Part shown: positions 1 through 8,761 of the stretch, piece after piece
Layout: every line of letters begins with the position of its first letter
Position numbering within the stretch: position 1 is the first letter of the stretch
From: Actinomadura oligospora ATCC 43269
GTDB taxonomy: Bacteria > Actinomycetota > Actinomycetes > Streptosporangiales > Streptosporangiaceae
Assembly (NCBI RefSeq): GCF_000518265.1
Contig: NZ_KI912411.1
Location: forward strand, 574,072-638,071
Length of the DNA: 64,000 nucleotides
Direction: 5' to 3'
Made by a program: the position numbers and the translations under genes
Notes under the pieces: generated by a model
Database searches by the model: none
Told to the model about the DNA's origin: nothing
The model's input: the letters and a program-made list of their open reading frames with translations, nothing else

Positions 1-312
1 GCGCCGCCCCCGGTACTCGCCGAGGTCCTCACCGGTCACAAGGTCCATGACCAGGGCGAGCCGGTCGCCCTCCACGACCAGGTCGTGGACGGCCACCACG
101 CTCGGGTGCCGGACCCGCAGCAACGCCGTGCGCTCCCGGACGAACCGGGTCACCGCGGCCGGGTCGGCGGCCAGCTCCGGCCGCAGCACCTTGACCGCGC
201 GTTCCTCGCCGGTCACCCGGTCCACCGCCCGCCACACCACGCCCATGCCGCCCTGGCCGATCATGCCGGCCAGTGTGTAGCGGCTCCCGAGCGCCGTGCC
301 GTCCCCGTCCAT
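1..312 (-). CDS. Serine/threonine protein kinase, N-terminal part (cut by window edge)
   Basis: The first 104 codons of a eukaryotic-type (PknB-like) kinase read leftward from an ATG at 312 and run off the edge with no stop. Visible are the glycine-rich ATP loop IGQGGMGVVW near residue 18, the lysine of subdomain II in RAVKVL, and the segment RHPSVVAVHDLV that precedes the hinge. These are hallmarks of the family, which phosphorylates proteins on Ser/Thr, usually as a membrane sensor. Catalytic loop and C-terminus are outside the window, so any sensor domain is unknown. The gene is followed upstream by pobA, separated by 50 bases. Confidence 0.88.
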   Translation of the reverse strand, partial: MDGDGTALGSRYTLAGMIGQGGMGVVWRAVDRVTGEERAVKVLRPELAADPAAVTRFVRERTALLRVRHPSVVAVHDLVVEGDRLALVMDLVTGEDLGEYRGRR

Positions 313-362
313 CCTGCCCTACCCCCATAGTGTGAAGATCAGGTCATTATGGCGGTGACCGG

Positions 363-1520
363 TCACTTCAAGGGAAGGCCTGCATAGTTTTCTGCAAGCG
401 AGGCCAAGGCGGACGCCGATCCCGCCACGTACTCCAGGTGGGCCCGCTGCAGCCGCCGGGCGAACGCGTCCGCTTCCGGATCGGCGTGCAGCAGCGTCGT
501 CATCCAGTACGAGAAGTGCTCGGCCCGCCACACCCGGCCCAGGCACGTCGCCGAGTACGCGTCCAGCAGGGCGCTCGAGCCGGAGGCGTACCGCTCGGTC
601 AGCGCGCGGGCGAGGATCGTCACGTCCGACACCGCGAGGTTGAGGCCCTTGGCCCCGGTCGGCGGGACGATGTGCGCGGCGTCCCCGGCGAGGAACAGCC
701 GGTCGTGCCGCATCGGCTCGGCGACGAAGCTGCGCATCGGCGTGACCGACCGGTCGGTGATCGGGCCGGTCCGCAGCTCCCAGCCGCCGGGCGCGCCGAA
801 CCGGGTGGCCAGCTCGTCCCAGATCCTCTGGTCGGACCATGCGGCGAGGTCCTCGTCCGGCGCGACCTGCAGGTAGAGGCGGCTGACCGACGGCGAGCGC
901 AGGCTGTGCAGCGCGAAGCCGCGCTCGTGCTGGGCGTAGATCAGCTCGTCGGTGGACGGCGCGACGTCGGCGAGGACGCCGAGCCAGGCGAAGGGGTAGT
1001 CGCGCGCGAACGTCCGGACGTCCGGGACGGCCGCGCGGCTGACGCCGTGGAAGCCGTCGCAGCCCGCGATGTAGTCGGCCTCCAGTTCGCGGGTCACGCC
1101 GTCCTGCCGGAAGGTGACCGTCCCGGTGGACGGGTCGACCCCGAGCACCTCGGCCTCGTACCGGACGTCGCCGCCGTCCGCGACGCGCAGCGCGGCCAGG
1201 TCCTTCACGATCTCGGTCTGGGCGTAGACGGTGACCGTCCGGCCGGTGAGGTCGGTGATCGGGACCCGGTGCCCCGCGCCGCCGAACCGCAGCTCGATGC
1301 CGTGGTGGACCAGGCCCTCCCGGTCCAGCCGCTCGCCCGCGCCGCTGTCGCGCAGCACGTCGGTGGTGCCCTGCTCCAGCATTCCGGCGCGCTGCCGCCG
1401 CTCCACGTAGGCGCGGTCGCGGCTCTCCAGCACCACCGACGCGACGCCCTGCCGGTGCAGCAGGTGGGACAGCAGCAGACCCGCCGGTCCTCCGCCGACG
1501 ATCGCGACCTGCGTGCGCAT
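363..1520 (-). CDS. pobA: 4-hydroxybenzoate 3-monooxygenase
   Basis: A 385-residue class A flavoprotein hydroxylase that converts 4-hydroxybenzoate plus NAD(P)H and O2 to protocatechuate, feeding the pca pathway encoded just upstream. The N-terminus has the FAD-binding GGGPAGLLLSHLL motif (about residues 9-21), and a second FAD motif GDAAHIVPPTGAKGLN lies near residue 280. Length matches the PobA family (about 390). The ATG at 1520 has a strong ribosome site, AGGAGG, six bases upstream. It is the last gene of a minus-strand run, 92 bases after the IclR gene, so it may be co-transcribed with pca genes or have its own promoter in that gap. Confidence 0.93.
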   Translation of the reverse strand: MRTQVAIVGGGPAGLLLSHLLHRQGVASVVLESRDRAYVERRQRAGMLEQGTTDVLRDSGAGERLDREGLVHHGIELRFGGAGHRVPITDLTGRTVTVYAQTEIVKDLAALRVADGGDVRYEAEVLGVDPSTGTVTFRQDGVTRELEADYIAGCDGFHGVSRAAVPDVRTFARDYPFAWLGVLADVAPSTDELIYAQHERGFALHSLRSPSVSRLYLQVAPDEDLAAWSDQRIWDELATRFGAPGGWELRTGPITDRSVTPMRSFVAEPMRHDRLFLAGDAAHIVPPTGAKGLNLAVSDVTILARALTERYASGSSALLDAYSATCLGRVWRAEHFSYWMTTLLHADPEADAFARRLQRAHLEYVAGSASALASLAENYAGLPLK

Positions 1521-1612
1521 GGATCCTCCTAGGTCCGGCCGTCCCGCCCGGGGGGCGGCGGACGGCCCTCTGCCACGGGAGCGGGTCCCGGGGTTCGGTC
1601 GGTGGGCTCGTT

Positions 1613-2449
1613 CTACTCCGCGTCCGGTTCGGAGGCGGAGTCAAGGGGGTCCGGCGTGAAGACGGCGTCCTGCCGGAGGGCGGCGGCGCCCGCGTCCCAG
1701 TGGACGGCCAGGTCGCGGGACAGGGCGCGCGCCGCCGTGGCGAGGGGTGGCAGGAGCCGCCGCGGGTCGGAGCCGCGCGTGCGCGCGACCAGCGACAACG
1801 CGGCGACGACCTCGCCGTCCCTGTCCCGGACGGGCACGCCGACCGAGGACGCGCCGGCGGTCATCTCGTCCCGTGTCACGGCGTAGCCCCGGCGGCGCGT
1901 GGCGGCGAGGTCGCGGCGCAGCTCGCCGGAGTCGGTGAGGGTGGTGGGGGTGTGCCGGGTCAGCGGCGCGGCGAGGACGGCCTCCCGCACGGCGGCGGGC
2001 GCGTACGCCAGCAGCACCTTGCCCGCGCCGGTGGCGTGCAGCGGCAGGTCGGAGCCGACCACCGTCACCACCGGCACCGAGCGGCGCCCGCGCAGCCGCT
2101 CCACGAACAGCGCCCGCCCGTCGCGCAGCACGGCGAGCTGGACGTTGTCGTGCGTCGCCTCGTACAGGTCCTCCATGTGCGGCAGCGCCAGCTCGCGCAG
2201 GCCGCTGACGGCCGGGGCCCGGCTGCCGATCCGCCACAGCCGGGTGCCGATGCGGTAGGTGCCGTCGTCCGGCGTCCGCTCCAGGAACCCGCCCGCCGTC
2301 AGCTCGCCGACCAGGCGGTGCCCGGTGGACGGCGGCAGCCCGGCGCGCCGGCAGATCTCGCTCAGCGTGAGCCGGACGTCCCCGGGCGCGAACGCGTCCA
2401 GGATCGCCATGACCTTGCCCGCCGCCGTCGGCGGACGCCGCGCGTCCAC
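1613..2449 (-). CDS. IclR-family transcriptional regulator of aromatic catabolism
   Basis: A 278-residue IclR-type regulator starting at a GTG. An N-terminal winged helix-turn-helix (LTLSEICRRAGLPPSTGHRL, about residues 27-46) is followed by the IclR ligand domain (for example HATGAGKVLLAY and GYAVTRDEM). Members next to pca/pob genes (PcaR, PcaU, PobR) respond to protocatechuate, beta-ketoadipate or 4-hydroxybenzoate. Its place between pcaC and pobA supports that role here, but which of the two it regulates cannot be read from the sequence. The C-terminal tail of about 25 residues is acidic and probably disordered. Confidence 0.88.
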   Translation of the reverse strand: MDARRPPTAAGKVMAILDAFAPGDVRLTLSEICRRAGLPPSTGHRLVGELTAGGFLERTPDDGTYRIGTRLWRIGSRAPAVSGLRELALPHMEDLYEATHDNVQLAVLRDGRALFVERLRGRRSVPVVTVVGSDLPLHATGAGKVLLAYAPAAVREAVLAAPLTRHTPTTLTDSGELRRDLAATRRRGYAVTRDEMTAGASSVGVPVRDRDGEVVAALSLVARTRGSDPRRLLPPLATAARALSRDLAVHWDAGAAALRQDAVFTPDPLDSASEPDAE

Positions 2450-2454
2450 GCCCG

Positions 2455-2847
2455 CTACCCCCGCTCGTCGATCTCGGCCAGGACCCGCTGCGCGACGGCG
2501 AACGCCGAGTTCGCGGCGGGCACGCCGAGGTAGATCGCGGTCTGCAGCAGGACCTCCTTGATCTCGTCGCGGGTGAGGCCGTTGCGCAGCGCCGCGCGGA
2601 TGTGCATGGCGAGCTCGTCGTGATGCCCGCCCGCCACCATCGCCGTGAGGGTCACGCAGCTGCGGGTCCTGCGGTCGAGGCCGGGACGGGACCAGATCTC
2701 ACCCCACGCGTAGCGGGTGATGAGGTCCTGGAAGTCGGCGGTGAAGTCGGTCGTGCGGGCGACCGCGCGGTCGACGTGCGCGTCCCCCAGGACCTCCCGG
2801 CGGACCGTCATCCCGTCGGCGTGCCGCTGGCTGTCGTCGCCGGTCAC
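2455..2847 (-). CDS. pcaC: 4-carboxymuconolactone decarboxylase
   Basis: A 130-residue AhpD-fold protein of the PcaC type, decarboxylating 4-carboxymuconolactone to beta-ketoadipate enol-lactone. Conserved segments WGEIWSRPGLDRRTRS and HIRAALRNGLTRDEIKEVL fit the family, as does the length. It is a stand-alone PcaC rather than the PcaL fusion to the lactonase found in some actinomycetes; the lactonase gene directly precedes it and overlaps it in a GTGA junction, showing tight translational coupling. The start codon is GTG. Confidence 0.93.
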   Translation of the reverse strand: MTGDDSQRHADGMTVRREVLGDAHVDRAVARTTDFTADFQDLITRYAWGEIWSRPGLDRRTRSCVTLTAMVAGGHHDELAMHIRAALRNGLTRDEIKEVLLQTAIYLGVPAANSAFAVAQRVLAEIDERG

Positions 2848-3617
2848 TCGGCGGTCCCCTTCCAGGTTCGGGTGAGGTGGTGCAGGAGCGCGTCGGTGAC
2901 GGCCCCGGGCTGTTCGACGTTGGCGAGGTGCCCGGCGTGGTCGGCGATCGTCAGCACCGAGTCCGGGATGTGTGCGGCGAGGACGTCGGCGTGCCCGCGA
3001 GGCGGGGTCGCCACGTCCTGCGCGCCCGCGACGACCAGCGTCGGCGCGGTGATCCGGTCGAGGCGGCCGGTGAGGTCGAAACCGGCGAGCGCCTCACAGC
3101 AGGCGGCGTAGCCGTCGGGCGCGGCCGTCCGGTTCATCGCGACGTACGGTTCGGCGCCCTCGGGCGCGAAGTCCGGCGTGAACCAGCGGGACGGCGCGGA
3201 CGCGGCGACGCTCTCGACCCCCTCACGCCGCACGAGCGCGGCACGGTCGCGCCACGGTCCGGGCTCGCCGAACCTCGGCGACGTGCAGAGCAGGGCGAGG
3301 CTCGCGACGCGTTCCGGCGCGCGCAGGGCTGCCGTCATCGCGACGGCCCCGCCGAGCGAGACCCCGGCGACCGCCGCGCGCGCCGCGTCCGCGCGGTCCA
3401 GCAGGTCGATCACGGCGTCCGCGAGGTCGTCTATGCCGAACGGGCCGTCCGGGACGGGCGCGCCGCCGTGGCCGGGCAGCTCGTAGCGCAGCACGCGCCA
3501 GTGCCGGACGAGCGCGGGGAGCTGCGGTTCCCAGAGCGCGGACGTCGTGCCGAGCGAGGGCCCGAGGACGACCAGAGGGGCGTCCTCCGGGCCGTCGAGG
3601 CGGTGGACGAGTTTCAC
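2844..3617 (-). CDS. pcaD: 3-oxoadipate enol-lactonase
   Basis: A 257-residue alpha/beta hydrolase hydrolysing beta-ketoadipate enol-lactone to beta-ketoadipate. The nucleophile elbow GVSLGG (serine near residue 99), the aspartate region AGAQDVATPP and the histidine in DHAGHLANVEQP form the usual triad. The open frame extends much further upstream, but the protein homology begins at the GTG at 3617 (VKLVHRLDG), which overlaps the pcaB stop as GTGA. It sits between pcaB and pcaC in the operon. Confidence 0.93.
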   Translation of the reverse strand: MKLVHRLDGPEDAPLVVLGPSLGTTSALWEPQLPALVRHWRVLRYELPGHGGAPVPDGPFGIDDLADAVIDLLDRADAARAAVAGVSLGGAVAMTAALRAPERVASLALLCTSPRFGEPGPWRDRAALVRREGVESVAASAPSRWFTPDFAPEGAEPYVAMNRTAAPDGYAACCEALAGFDLTGRLDRITAPTLVVAGAQDVATPPRGHADVLAAHIPDSVLTIADHAGHLANVEQPGAVTDALLHHLTRTWKGTAE

Positions 3618-4777
3618 GTGCGGGTCTTCCTGTACTCGATGAGGGCGCGGTCGGTCAGGACGCCCGCCGCGCGGACGTCGGCGGACGGGTCGTGCCCGGG
3701 GAGCAGCGCGACGAGGTCGTCCAGGTGCGCGCGCATGCGGTCGGGACGCACCTCGAGTCCGTCCAGGAGCTCGGCGGTGGTCGCGGCGGCGCCGCCGGTC
3801 AGCCGCAGGCACTCGCGAAGCGGCTGCCATTCGGCGTGCCACTCCCCCGCCGGACGCTCGTGCCCGGCGGCCTGCGCGGTCAGCAGCACCTGGACCTGCG
3901 CCGGGACCTGGAGCGCCGCCGACCGGACGAGCGTCGCGAGCGCCGGGTTCCGCTTGTGCGGCATGGCCGAGGAGCCGCCCCGGCCGGGCGCGGCCGGCTC
4001 GGCGAGCTCGTCCACCTCGCTCTGCGCGAGCAGCGTCACGTCCGTCGCGATCTTGCCGAGTGCCCCTGTGACCAGCGACAACGCGGTGCCGAGCTCGGCG
4101 ATCGGGGTGCGCCGGGTGTGCCAGGGCAGGACGGCCCGGTCGAGTCCGAGCTCGTCGGCGAACGCGTCGGCGAGCGCGGGACCGTCCGCGCCGTAGGCGG
4201 CGAGCGTGCCTACCGCGCCACCGAGCTGGACGGGCAGCGCGACCGCCGCCAGCCGGTCGCGCGCGTCCAGGCAGCCGAGCAGCCACTGCGCCGTCTTGAG
4301 CCCGAACGTCGTCGGCAGCGCCTGCCGGGACAGCGTTCGCCCCGGCATCGGGGTGTCCCGATGCCGTTCGGCGAGGCCCGCGAGCAGCGCCAGGACGCGG
4401 TCGAGCGTCCCGGCGATCTCCCGGCGGGTGCGCGCGGCGACCAGCATGGCGGCGGTGTCCATGACGTCCTGGCTGGTCGCGCCGTGGTGGACGTGCCGTC
4501 CGGCGTCTCCGGCGAGCGCGCGCAGGTCGGCGACCAGCGGGACGACGGGGTTGCCCGCGCCGCGGGCCCTTCGGGCGAGCCCGGCGGGGTCGGGCCGCGC
4601 GGCGCGGGCGGCCTGGGTGATCGCGTCCGCGGCGTCCGCCGGGACGAGGCCGAGCCGCGCCTGCGCGCGGGCCAGCGCCGCCTCGGCGTCCAGCAGGGCG
4701 CGCAGCCACGCGGCGTCGCCGGTCAGCGCCTCGGCGGCCGTCCCGGCGCGGACCGGGGACAGCAGGCCGGCGTCCAC
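3614..4777 (-). CDS. pcaB: 3-carboxy-cis,cis-muconate cycloisomerase
   Basis: A fumarase/aspartase-superfamily enzyme that cyclises beta-carboxymuconate to 4-carboxymuconolactone. The superfamily signature GRGGSSAMPHKRNPA is present, along with HHGATSQDVMDTA in the N-terminal half. I place the start at the GTG at 4777 because GGGGAGG lies about five bases before it, giving 387 residues. An in-frame TTG at 4819 would add 14 residues and overlap pcaG by 11 bases, in keeping with the other overlaps of the operon. Both are plausible. Confidence 0.9.
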   Translation of the reverse strand: MDAGLLSPVRAGTAAEALTGDAAWLRALLDAEAALARAQARLGLVPADAADAITQAARAARPDPAGLARRARGAGNPVVPLVADLRALAGDAGRHVHHGATSQDVMDTAAMLVAARTRREIAGTLDRVLALLAGLAERHRDTPMPGRTLSRQALPTTFGLKTAQWLLGCLDARDRLAAVALPVQLGGAVGTLAAYGADGPALADAFADELGLDRAVLPWHTRRTPIAELGTALSLVTGALGKIATDVTLLAQSEVDELAEPAAPGRGGSSAMPHKRNPALATLVRSAALQVPAQVQVLLTAQAAGHERPAGEWHAEWQPLRECLRLTGGAAATTAELLDGLEVRPDRMRAHLDDLVALLPGHDPSADVRAAGVLTDRALIEYRKTRT

Positions 4778-4808
4778 CGGCCCCTCCCCGGCGGCCCCGG
4801 ACGGCTGG

Positions 4809-5360
4809 TCAGATGTCAAGGAAGACCGTCTCCCGCTCGCCCTGCAGCTGGATGTCGAAACGATACGTCCGGGCGTCCTCCGCCTCGGCCACCAGGGTCG
4901 GACGGCGTCCGGCCGGGACGGCCGCCAGCAGCGGGTCGTTCGCGTGCGCGTCGGCGTCCTGCGGGAAGTACAGCCGCGTCCGGACGGGCTTCAGCAGCCC
5001 GCGCGCGAACACCAGAACCGCGATGTGCGGGGCGTCCTGGCCGTTCGCGCCCGGCTTCACCGTCCGGAACCAGTACCGGCCCGCCGGATCGGTGCCGCAG
5101 CGGCCGAAACCGGAGAAGTCGTGCGACTCGCGGCGTAGCCCGCCGAGCCCGGACGGGGTCCGGCCCTCGGCGTCGGCCTGCCAGATCTCGATCAGGGCGT
5201 CCGGGACGGGGTCGCCCGCGCCGTCCAGCACCCGGCCCCGGACGGTGATCGCGTCCGGGTGCCAGCCCGGGACGACCTCGGGGCCCTCCGCGTAGGGCAG
5301 CGCGTAGCCGAAGAACGGCCCGACCGTCTGCGAAGGCGTCGGCTCGAGGATGTCGGTCAT
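4809..5360 (-). CDS. pcaG: Protocatechuate 3,4-dioxygenase, alpha subunit
   Basis: A 183-residue intradiol dioxygenase alpha chain starting TPSQTVGPFFGYALP. It forms the ring-opening enzyme with PcaH, turning protocatechuate into beta-carboxy-cis,cis-muconate. As usual for alpha chains it has the fold segments LIEIWQADAEGR and TVKPGANGQ but lacks the Tyr/Tyr/His/His iron set, which sits in the beta subunit. Start and pcaH stop share one base (TGATG). Confidence 0.94.
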   Translation of the reverse strand: MTDILEPTPSQTVGPFFGYALPYAEGPEVVPGWHPDAITVRGRVLDGAGDPVPDALIEIWQADAEGRTPSGLGGLRRESHDFSGFGRCGTDPAGRYWFRTVKPGANGQDAPHIAVLVFARGLLKPVRTRLYFPQDADAHANDPLLAAVPAGRRPTLVAEAEDARTYRFDIQLQGERETVFLDI

Positions 5361-6025
5361 CACGCCTCCATCGGGGTGTCGCCGAGAACGATGTCCCACT
5401 GGTAGCCGAGGGCCCACTCGGGCGTGGTGGTGTCCAGGTCGAGGCGGGACACCAGCCGGTCGCGGTCCTTCTGCTCGGGGATCGACCGCAGGATCGGGTC
5501 GTAGGCGAACAGCGGGTCGCCCGGGAAGTACATCTGCGTGACCAGGCGCTGCGTGAACGCCGTCCCGAACACCGAGAAGTGGATGTGCGCCGGACGCCAG
5601 GCGTTCGTGTGGTTGCGCCACGGGTACGCGCCGGGCTTGATCGTGACGAACCGGTAGCGGCCGTCGTCGCCCGTCAGGCAGCGTCCCGCGCCGGTGAAGT
5701 TCGGGTCGAGCGGGGCCGGGTGCTGGTCGCCGAGGTGGGCGTACCGCCCGGCGGCGTTGGCCTGCCACAGCTCGACCAGCGCGCCGCGCACCGGACGGCC
5801 CGACGCGTCCAGCAGCCGTCCGGTCACGATGATCCGCTCGCCGAGCGGCTCGCCGGAGTGCTGCCTGGTCAGGTCGTCGTCCAGGCGGCCGAGCTCCTGG
5901 TGCCCGAACACCGGGGACGCCAGCTCGATGCTGTCCGGCCCCAGCCGGGGCATCACGAGGTCCTGCCCGGGCGCGCGCAGCACCGTGCTCTTGTAGTCCG
6001 GGGACAGGTACGGGGGGTGGGTCAT
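5360..6025 (-). CDS. pcaH: Protocatechuate 3,4-dioxygenase, beta subunit
   Basis: A 221-residue catalytic subunit of protocatechuate 3,4-dioxygenase. The expected iron ligands are visible: tyrosine in AGRYAHLGDQ, tyrosine in KPGAYPWRNH, and the two histidines of RPAHIHFSVFG. It heteromerises with PcaG, encoded immediately downstream. The ATG at 6025 overlaps the pcaJ stop (ATGA). Confidence 0.95.
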   Translation of the reverse strand: MTHPPYLSPDYKSTVLRAPGQDLVMPRLGPDSIELASPVFGHQELGRLDDDLTRQHSGEPLGERIIVTGRLLDASGRPVRGALVELWQANAAGRYAHLGDQHPAPLDPNFTGAGRCLTGDDGRYRFVTIKPGAYPWRNHTNAWRPAHIHFSVFGTAFTQRLVTQMYFPGDPLFAYDPILRSIPEQKDRDRLVSRLDLDTTTPEWALGYQWDIVLGDTPMEA

Positions 6026-6663
6026 GCTCTCTCCTCCACGCGGACGGGTGCGGCGGTCCGCTCGCGGACCTCGGCCTCGGTGACTCCGGGGGCGGTCTCG
6101 ACGAGCACGAGGCCGCCGGGGGTGACGTCCAGGACGGCGAGGTCGGTGATGATCCGGTCGACGCACGCCGCGCCGGTCAGCGGCAGCGTGCAGGTCTCCA
6201 CGACCTTGGACGCGCCGGACCGGTCGGTGTGCGTCATCACCGCGATCACCCGGCGCGCGCCGTGCACCAGGTCCATCGCGCCGCCCATGCCCTTGATCAT
6301 CTTTCCGGGGACCGACCAGTTGGCGAGGTCGCCGCGCGCCGACACCTGCATCGCGCCCAGCACGGCGACGTCGATGTGCCCGCCGCGGATCATCCCGAAC
6401 GACAGGGACGAGTCGAAGTAGGCCGCGCCCGGGAGCACGGTCACCGTCTCCTTGCCCGCGTTGATCAGGTCCGGGTCCACCTCGTCCTCGGCCGGGTACG
6501 GGCCGACGCCGAGGACGCCGTTCTCGGCGTGCAGCACCACGTCACGTCCGGCCGGGACGTGGTTCGGGATGAGCGTGGGCAGGCCGATGCCCAGGTTGAC
6601 GTACGCGCCGTCCGGCAGCTCGGCCGCGGCGCGCGCCGCGATCTCGTCTCGGCTCCAGGGCAT
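6022..6663 (-). CDS. pcaJ: 3-oxoadipate CoA-transferase, subunit B
   Basis: A 213-residue beta subunit of the class I CoA-transferase that moves CoA from succinyl-CoA to 3-oxoadipate. The catalytic glutamate lies in HAENGVLGVGPYP (near residue 47), and GIGLPTLIPNHVP precedes it, as in family members. It follows pcaI with a one-base stop/start overlap. I see no pcaF thiolase in the window, so the last step must be encoded elsewhere. Confidence 0.93.
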   Translation of the reverse strand: MPWSRDEIAARAAAELPDGAYVNLGIGLPTLIPNHVPAGRDVVLHAENGVLGVGPYPAEDEVDPDLINAGKETVTVLPGAAYFDSSLSFGMIRGGHIDVAVLGAMQVSARGDLANWSVPGKMIKGMGGAMDLVHGARRVIAVMTHTDRSGASKVVETCTLPLTGAACVDRIITDLAVLDVTPGGLVLVETAPGVTEAEVRERTAAPVRVEERA

Positions 6664-7451
6664 CAGTCCCGCACCTCACTCGCAGTCCGGGCGGTCCGGA
6701 CGGTCCGCTTCTCGATCGGCTTGTCGGCGGCCTGCTCCCGTGTCAGCGCGACGACCCGCTGGACGAACACGCCGGGCAGGTGGACGTGGTCGGGGTCGAT
6801 CGCGCCGGGCTCGACCAGCTCCTCGACCTCGGCGATCGTGACCCGGCCGGCCATCGCGGCCAGCGGGTTGAAGTTGCGGGCGGCCTTGTCGAACACGAGG
6901 TTGCCGTGCCGGTCGCCCCGGGCCGCCCGGACCAGCGCGAAGTCGGTGGTGACGGACTCCTCGAGCACGTACGGCCGGCCGCCGAACTCGCGCACCTCCT
7001 TGGCGGGGGACGCGACCGCGACCGAACCGTCCGGCGCGTACCGCCAGGGCAGCCCGCCCTCGGCGACCAGCGTCCCGACGCCCGCGGGGGTGTAGAAGGC
7101 GGGGATGCCCGCGCCGCCCGCGCGCAGCCGCTCGGCGAGCGTGCCCTGCGGCACCAGCTCGACCTCGATCTCCCCGCCGAGGTACTGCCGCGCGAACTCC
7201 TTGTTCTCGCCCACGTAGGAGCCCATCGCGCGGGCGATCCGGCCGGCCCCGAGGAGCCGCCCGAGGCCCCGGCCGTCCAGCCCGCAGTTGTTGGACACCA
7301 CGCGCAGGCGCTCCGAGCCGCGCTCGTACAGCGCGTCGATGAGCACCGCGGGGACCCCGCAGAGCCCGAACCCGCCCACCGCGAGCGAGGCGCCGTCGCC
7401 GACGTCGGCGACCGCCTCCGCCGCCGAGGCCACGACCTTGTCCGAACCCAC
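6663..7451 (-). CDS. pcaI: 3-oxoadipate CoA-transferase, subunit A
   Basis: A 262-residue alpha subunit of 3-oxoadipate CoA-transferase; the CoA-binding motif is AVGGFGLCGVPAVLIDAL near the N-terminus. The frame stays open for another 43 codons upstream, but that stretch is proline/arginine-rich and unlike the family. The GTG at 7451 has GGGAGG about ten bases upstream and gives a normal protein. It is the first gene of the overlapping pcaI-J-H-G-B-D-C series, so the operon promoter should lie between 7452 and 7580. Confidence 0.9.
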   Translation of the reverse strand: MGSDKVVASAAEAVADVGDGASLAVGGFGLCGVPAVLIDALYERGSERLRVVSNNCGLDGRGLGRLLGAGRIARAMGSYVGENKEFARQYLGGEIEVELVPQGTLAERLRAGGAGIPAFYTPAGVGTLVAEGGLPWRYAPDGSVAVASPAKEVREFGGRPYVLEESVTTDFALVRAARGDRHGNLVFDKAARNFNPLAAMAGRVTIAEVEELVEPGAIDPDHVHLPGVFVQRVVALTREQAADKPIEKRTVRTARTASEVRD

Positions 7452-7581
7452 TGCCGTTCCGCCTCCCGATCGCCCGACCCGCCCGAACCGCTCCGGGACG
7501 TCCGGCGGTGCGCGCGGAGGCGCGGGACCGCCGGGAGTGCCCGTCGGCACACACCCTCCCAGCGGCACGCGAACGGACAAA

Positions 7582-7628
7582 GCCCACTTTTCCGCCCAGC
7601 GGAAAGCCCGCTGGGCGGAAAAGTGGGC
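7582..7628 (-). terminator. Perfect 21-bp inverted repeat, likely terminator of the sigma factor gene
   Basis: Two perfectly complementary 21-base arms (7582-7602 and 7608-7628) are separated by a 5-base loop. The hairpin lies 33 bases past the stop of the sigma factor gene on the minus strand and upstream of the pcaI promoter region, a natural place for transcription termination between the two units. There is no clear U-tract, which is common for actinomycete terminators. Confidence 0.75.
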
Positions 7629-7660
7629 CCGCGGGGCTCCAGGCCCCGTCCCGTCAGGGA

Positions 7661-8638
7661 TCAGGCGGTCTCAGGCAGGCCGAAGAACGCGAACAACCGG
7701 GTGTCGAAGAACACCGAGGCGTGCTGGATGCCACCGCGCGCGATGTCGAAGACCTGGATCTGAAAAGGGCGGTACGCCCCGTCGCCGCCGCGCTTGTAGA
7801 CCGCGTAGGCGGGCTGCCCGTTCGCGCCGGTCGGCAGCAGCCGGAACGTCGCGGGCTCCGGGCCGCACTTCGACCTGATGAGCCGCGCGATCCGCTCGGG
7901 CCCGACGAACCACTCGGGGTAGGGCGGCATCTCCCACACCGCGTCCTGCTTGAACAGCTCGACGAGGCCGTCGATGTCGGACTCCTCGAACGCCTTGGCG
8001 TAGCGCTCCAGCAGGTCGCGCTGCTCCGGGTCGGTCGGCTCGACGAGCCGGTCACGCTGCGGGCCGACCTCCGCCAGCTGCGCGCGGGCCCGCTGGAGGG
8101 CGCTGTTCACGGCGGCGGTGCTGGTGCCGAACAGGTCGGCGACCTCGGCCGCCCTCCACTTCAGGACGTCCCGCAGGATCAGCGTGACCCGCTGCCGCGC
8201 GGGCAGGTGCTGCAGCGCCGCGACGAACGCGAGCCGGGTGCTCTCCCGGGCCGCGACGATCGACGCCGGGTCGGCCGGGTCGGCGCCGAGCAGCCCGTCC
8301 GGCGCGGGCTCCAGCCACGGCACCTCCGGGGTGGCGACGACCGGGCGCTCCGGCTCGTCGGTCGGCCCGCCGAGCCCGGTCGGCATGGGCCTCATGCCGC
8401 GCTGCTCGATGGCCGTCAGGCAGGCGTTCGTCGCGATCTTGTACAGCCAGGTGCGCAGCGAGGACCGCCCCTCGAAGCGCCCGTAGGACCGCCAGGCCCG
8501 CAGGTAGGTCTCCTGGACCAGGTCCTCCGCGTCGTGGACCGAGCCCAGCATCCGGTAGCAGTGCGCGAGCAGCTCGCGACGGTACGGATCGACGAGCTCC
8601 TCGAACTCCCGCTCCTGCGTGGCGGTGTTGTTCGCCAT
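7661..8638 (-). CDS. ECF-type RNA polymerase sigma factor with SnoaL-like C-terminal domain
   Basis: A 325-residue sigma-70 family protein. Region 2 is visible as AEDLVQETYLRAWRSYGRF and SLRTWLYKIATNACL (about residues 35-75), and region 4 as LPARQRVTLILRDVLKWRAAE (about 145-185). The rest, about 120 residues, resembles the NTF2/SnoaL fold typical of the SigJ/SigG-like ECF41-type group, where the tail controls activity in place of an anti-sigma factor. A carboxymuconolactone decarboxylase-like partner often sits near such genes; pcaC here belongs to catabolism and is probably unrelated. The target regulon is unknown. Confidence 0.88.
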   Translation of the reverse strand: MANNTATQEREFEELVDPYRRELLAHCYRMLGSVHDAEDLVQETYLRAWRSYGRFEGRSSLRTWLYKIATNACLTAIEQRGMRPMPTGLGGPTDEPERPVVATPEVPWLEPAPDGLLGADPADPASIVAARESTRLAFVAALQHLPARQRVTLILRDVLKWRAAEVADLFGTSTAAVNSALQRARAQLAEVGPQRDRLVEPTDPEQRDLLERYAKAFEESDIDGLVELFKQDAVWEMPPYPEWFVGPERIARLIRSKCGPEPATFRLLPTGANGQPAYAVYKRGGDGAYRPFQIQVFDIARGGIQHASVFFDTRLFAFFGLPETA

Positions 8639-8761
8639 TCGGGGTCACCCTCACTGACCGAGGCGGTGGGTGTCGGATCGACGCTCCGACCGTAGGCGCC
8701 GCCACCGACATTTTCAGCCGAAGCCACGCACCAGCCCCCTCACCTCCCACGAACCCCCAGC

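Noticed and set aside
7661..8638. Sigma factor as regulator of the pca operon
   Set aside because: A strong terminator separates them and an IclR regulator is already in the operon; no shared promoter motif was seen.
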